From: Chitinophagaceae bacterium
GTDB taxonomy: Bacteria > Bacteroidota > Bacteroidia > Chitinophagales > Chitinophagaceae
Assembly (NCBI GenBank): GCA_013140985.1
Contig: JABFRU010000018.1
Span: 1 to 64,000, forward strand
Length of the DNA stretch: 64,000 nucleotides
Reading direction: 5' to 3'
Each line of letters begins with the position of its first letter. The stretch's first letter is position 1. Position numbers and translations under genes: made by a program. The notes under the pieces were generated by a model. It was given only the letters and a program-made list of their open reading frames with translations. It made no database searches and was not told the origin of the DNA. Positions 61,457-64,000 of the stretch are shown one piece after another.

Positions 61457-62064
61457 CTCACTTCATACACCGGGCTGAACAAATAAATTTTCTTAGTCTT
61501 TACTTCAACACATTTAAAACGTTTCCTCAACTTATCCCCTTTTTGAAAAACTCTACCGTCATCGGTACGGAACAAGCTATGCAACGGGATCTCCTCCACC
61601 AACCGATGATCGCTTTTTTTTGCATCATATTTTCTCAATACTCTAAGCAGATCGTCTTCAGCACAACTGCTGGCAGCAGGATTTTTTAAAGACTGTCTTA
61701 ACTCTTTTTCAATATCAGCAGGAAAAACTCTTTGCTCCAAAAATTGTTTCAGCAATTCTCCATAGATCGTTTTCCATTCTTTTCCATGTGCCTGCACATT
61801 ATTGCTATGCTGTTCAAATGTGAGCAGGTGAGCTAATTCATGCAATAAAGTGATCAAAAAAGAAAATGAATTCAAACTTCCGTTCACGCTGATGCGGTGA
61901 TTGCGATGATGCGTACGATGCCGATAATCCCCCAAAATACTTTTTCGATGTTGGGTGATCGTCAAATGAACTTTGTATTGACGCAGGTAGCTGGTAACAG
62001 CAGCTGATGTACCGGATGGCAAATATTCTTGCAAATGATCAACAGGGACTTCTTTTTTAGGCAT
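61435..62064 (-). CDS. SprT-like domain protein (zinc metalloprotease fold)
   Basis: 209 residues. SprT-like domain at about 20-110, with the metal site LITLLHELAHLLTFEQHS (HExxH) and a third ligand His in NVQAHGKEWKTIY. Preceded by the short strand region TITQHRKSILGDYRHRTHHRNHRISVNG. Related proteins include the DNA-protein crosslink protease SPRTN, but bacterial SprT members are mostly uncharacterised. The C-terminus ends inside a repeat arm, so the last residues are probably acquired. Overlaps the next gene upstream by eight bases, likely an operon with the AtpZ gene. Confidence 0.85.
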   Translation of the reverse strand: MPKKEVPVDHLQEYLPSGTSAAVTSYLRQYKVHLTITQHRKSILGDYRHRTHHRNHRISVNGSLNSFSFLITLLHELAHLLTFEQHSNNVQAHGKEWKTIYGELLKQFLEQRVFPADIEKELRQSLKNPAASSCAEDDLLRVLRKYDAKKSDHRLVEEIPLHSLFRTDDGRVFQKGDKLRKRFKCVEVKTKKIYLFSPVYEVRLAGSSE

Positions 62065-62452
62065 TCTTTTTTTTCTTCAGCAGTTTCTGCAGAGCAGAAA
62101 CCTCAATAACAGTGTAAACCATATACAACCCCATGCAAATGATCAGCGCTGGTTTGTTCACCTCCTTTTTTGCGATCATGATATAAGCAAACGCAGCCAC
62201 CAGGCAGGTAAAAAATTTTACAATAAAGCTCCCGTACATGCCCCTGACTGCTGCACCTCCTCCTGTTGCTTTTAATGATCGCATATATACAAGTAAAGAA
62301 AGAAGAGTTGCAATAAAAAGAATGAGATTACCGATGATCAATACATCATTATTGACTCCTTTTTTTACAAGCCAGTCATGAAAGGCGAAGAAAAAAACAT
62401 TCAATACAACAAATACGATCACAAGAGGAAGCCAGGGCTTATTACTTTTCAT
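62057..62452 (-). CDS. four-helix membrane protein of the bactofilin/AtpZ operon, hypothetical
   Basis: 131 residues with about four membrane helices (LPLVIVFVVLNVFFFAF, VLIIGNLILFIATLLSLLVY, FIVKFFTCLVAAFAYIMIA, ALIICMGLYMVYTVIEV) and a basic C-terminus (KLLKKKKNA). Its position between AtpZ and, in many Bacteroidota, atpB suggests an AtpI-like role in assembly of the ATP synthase. This rests on position and topology only. Overlaps both neighbours. Confidence 0.7.
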   Translation of the reverse strand: MKSNKPWLPLVIVFVVLNVFFFAFHDWLVKKGVNNDVLIIGNLILFIATLLSLLVYMRSLKATGGGAAVRGMYGSFIVKFFTCLVAAFAYIMIAKKEVNKPALIICMGLYMVYTVIEVSALQKLLKKKKNA

Positions 62453-62669
62453 CTTTAGGTGATTTTGTCTCCTTCATCAGTTTATAAAAAATACCGAAGA
62501 GGACGAGCAAAGGTAAGATACAGGCCAGCAACGGAGATGTCTTCAGCCATTTATCGCATTTGATACCGATAAATACACTCAATCCTATCGCTACCAGCAA
62601 TTGAGTGCCAAGTGCTGCATAGCGCATAAAAAAACGACGGTTACTATCTGGCGGCGGTTTGCTGTTCAT
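62442..62669 (-). CDS. AtpZ/AtpI-family protein
   Basis: 75 residues with two membrane helices (ALGTQLLVAIGLSVFIGIK, LLACILPLLVLFGIFYKL) joined by CDKWLKTSP, the layout of AtpZ-type proteins: small subunits found at the head of F-type ATP synthase operons and linked to magnesium handling or assembly. Here no atp gene follows. It overlaps the end of the bactofilin gene by 26 bases and the next gene by 11. Confidence 0.82.
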   Translation of the reverse strand: MNSKPPPDSNRRFFMRYAALGTQLLVAIGLSVFIGIKCDKWLKTSPLLACILPLLVLFGIFYKLMKETKSPKDEK

Positions 62670-63054
62670 TATTATTCATCTCCACAACATTGGCGCCCAT
62701 ATGGCATTGCCCGTTAAAAGTTGCAGAAGGTTCAACCTGTAATTTACCTGCATATAAATTCCCGGTAACAACAGATTCGCCCCTGAGCTGCAATAATTCT
62801 TTTGCCCTGATATTACCGGACACTTTTCCAACAATATCGGCCTGGTTGCCGGAAATATCTCCTTCCACCACTCCATTGCTGCCGATCACAATTTTGGCAG
62901 AACTATGAATGTTGCCAATGATGGTTCCGTCAATACGCAGATCACCGTTACTGCTGATGTCGCCTTTTAATGTAGTACCGGCACTGATCAGTGTAGTGCC
63001 ATTGCCACTCGTAGTTGATTGTTGCATGTCGGTTTTGTTTTTAGTGTTAAACAT
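62644..63054 (-). CDS. bactofilin family polymer-forming protein
   Basis: 136 residues. Right-handed beta-helix core with the repeated pattern of bactofilins: TLISAGTTLKGDISSNGDLRIDG, NIHSSAKIVIGSNGVVEGDISG, VSGNIRAKELLQLRGESVVTGN. Termini are low-complexity. It polymerises without nucleotide into filaments used in cell-shape and wall-enzyme placement. In the same operon as the coiled-coil membrane protein upstream and AtpZ downstream. Confidence 0.95.
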   Translation of the reverse strand: MFNTKNKTDMQQSTTSGNGTTLISAGTTLKGDISSNGDLRIDGTIIGNIHSSAKIVIGSNGVVEGDISGNQADIVGKVSGNIRAKELLQLRGESVVTGNLYAGKLQVEPSATFNGQCHMGANVVEMNNNEQQTAAR

Positions 63055-63065
63055 AGGTATTTGAA

Positions 63066-63467
63066 TTAATCGTTAGATATTTCATCTTTTGGTATGATCA
63101 GTTTGGTTGTATCCAGCACAATGGTATTATCTCCTCTCAGCGGACCTTTTCTTAATCCGGCATCATGTTGTTGCAGCAAAAGTATTTGCCTGTTGGCCTC
63201 ATCTACCTTATACTTCATGTCTCTCAACTCCATCGCCGACTTGTAATCTGTATTGGCACCGGGGATATAATACTTCAAAGGTGTGAAAACGATGAGGGCT
63301 ACTGTTAATCCCACCAATAATACAAAAATTGTGCTCAACATGATATAGACACTTAATCTGGATAACTTAAATGTTGCCACTTCTTCATAAGTGTCATCAT
63401 TCATGACAACCAGCCGGTAGCGGTTGCGCAACCGTTTCAGTGTTGAGCCGGCATCTAACTTTACCAT
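63066..63467 (-). CDS. single-pass membrane protein upstream of bactofilin, hypothetical
   Basis: 133 residues from the ATG at 63467. An in-frame TTG two codons upstream is possible. Basic cytoplasmic start (LKRLRNRYRLVVMNDDTYEEV), one membrane helix (VYIMLSTIFVLLVGLTVALIVF, about 41-62), then a periplasmic short coiled coil (MELRDMKYKVDEANRQILLLQQHD). It resembles the N-terminal part of envelope proteins found next to bactofilins in Bacteroidota, some of which continue into an M23 peptidase domain. That domain is missing here. Confidence 0.75.
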   Translation of the reverse strand: MVKLDAGSTLKRLRNRYRLVVMNDDTYEEVATFKLSRLSVYIMLSTIFVLLVGLTVALIVFTPLKYYIPGANTDYKSAMELRDMKYKVDEANRQILLLQQHDAGLRKGPLRGDNTIVLDTTKLIIPKDEISND

Positions 63468-63672
63468 AACCAATATTTAGGAAAATTAAAGATACAAGAA
63501 TAAGGTACAAGGGTCAAGGTACAATGCTATTTGCAGGGTCCATTTCTTGTGCTTCGTTCCCTGTGCTTTGTGCAGCCCGTTCCATTCATCAAAAAACCTC
63601 CAAAATAATGGCCTATATTTATACTAAAATATTTGAAATTCAGTTAATAAGCCTTTAGATTGCGTCCCGATA

Positions 63673-64000
63673 ATGAGAGCCAAAAGATATACGTTTACTG
63701 CAGTACTTATCCTTATTTTTTGCCAGGTTGCTGTCCCCTCTTTCGGACAGTTAGGCATTTCTTTTAATATCAAGAAACCCAAGGAGAATGAAGAGGAGGT
63801 GCTGCCGTCTGAAAAATCGGCTGATAAAAAATTCACCCTGCCCCGCCGTATCATACAAAATGCTACCACCCATTACAATTATTTCTTTAATGCAAATAAT
63901 AAGCTGAACGAAGTATTGGAAAAAGCCAAACTGGCTTATAAAGATGATTATTCCCAACTGCTTAGTTTTTACAACTATTCGCTGGACGCCACCCAGGCTG
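63673..64000 (+). CDS. PorW/SprE-like gliding and type IX secretion lipoprotein (5' partial)
   Basis: 109 codons visible from the ATG at 63673. The rest lies beyond the window. Signal peptide (FTAVLILIFCQVAVPSFGQ), linker, then RRIIQNATTHYNYFFNANNKLNEVLEKAKLAYKDDYSQLLSFYNYSLDATQ, which I recognise as the start of the TPR-rich PorW/SprE proteins needed for type IX secretion. Divergent from the bactofilin operon, as in many Bacteroidota. Named from a short segment, so moderately sure. Confidence 0.7.
   Translation, partial: MRAKRYTFTAVLILIFCQVAVPSFGQLGISFNIKKPKENEEEVLPSEKSADKKFTLPRRIIQNATTHYNYFFNANNKLNEVLEKAKLAYKDDYSQLLSFYNYSLDATQA

Overview
The window comes from a member of the Bacteroidota, most likely family Chitinophagaceae. 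Evidence: promoters of the Bacteroidota type (TAnnTTTG boxes close to ATG, no Shine-Dalgarno sequences), a type III glutamine synthetase, a GLPGLI-like protein, a 'putative porin' barrel, a HYC_CC_PP protein, a LytTR/His_kinase pair and the start of a PorW/SprE-type gliding/type IX secretion gene. I see no rRNA, tRNA, CRISPR array or prophage.

Layout. 1-2.5 kb: an A+T-rich accessory stretch of small + strand genes separated by long imperfect inverted repeats, arranged like integron gene cassettes. 2.7-6.2 kb: a TonB-C-like protein, a VOC protein, two tandem quinone-reductase-type dehydrogenases and a gamma-glutamylcyclotransferase-like protein. 6.2-24.8 kb: mostly housekeeping: rpsL-rpsG, ilvE, rdgB with an ECF sigma/anti-sigma pair, comA-aroE, a TPR protein, yidC, pyrG, an amidohydrolase, hldD and purL. 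24.9-41.6 kb: a membrane protein, glnN, an NHL-repeat lipoprotein, a two-component system split by a convergent gene, a peptidase/lipoprotein operon (iminopeptidase, two duplicated lipoproteins, M19 dipeptidase), an amidase and an amidohydrolase. 41.8-45.2 kb: an unassigned module of class I glutamine amidotransferase, ATP-grasp-like protein, cupin and outer-membrane barrel. 45.2-50.7 kb: a metal-handling cluster (TonB receptor with a palindromic operator, barrel protein, TlpA thioredoxin, HMA protein, HMA protein with a metallothionein-like Cys tail, HYC_CC_PP protein). 50.7-64 kb: porin, punA, a REP-associated transposase flanked by inverted REP-like units, sucC, several lipoproteins, a SprT-like protein, an AtpZ-bactofilin operon and the 5' end of porW/sprE.

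A theme across the window is the density of short word-like inverted repeats. Most sit between genes, but two appear to have inserted in frame inside conserved enzymes (hldD and the M19 dipeptidase) and one supplies the C-terminus and stop codon of the SprT-like gene. The candidates most worth following are the cassette-like left end, the amidotransferase/ATP-grasp/cupin module, the metal cluster with its Cys-tail protein and operator, and the transposase with its REP-like units.
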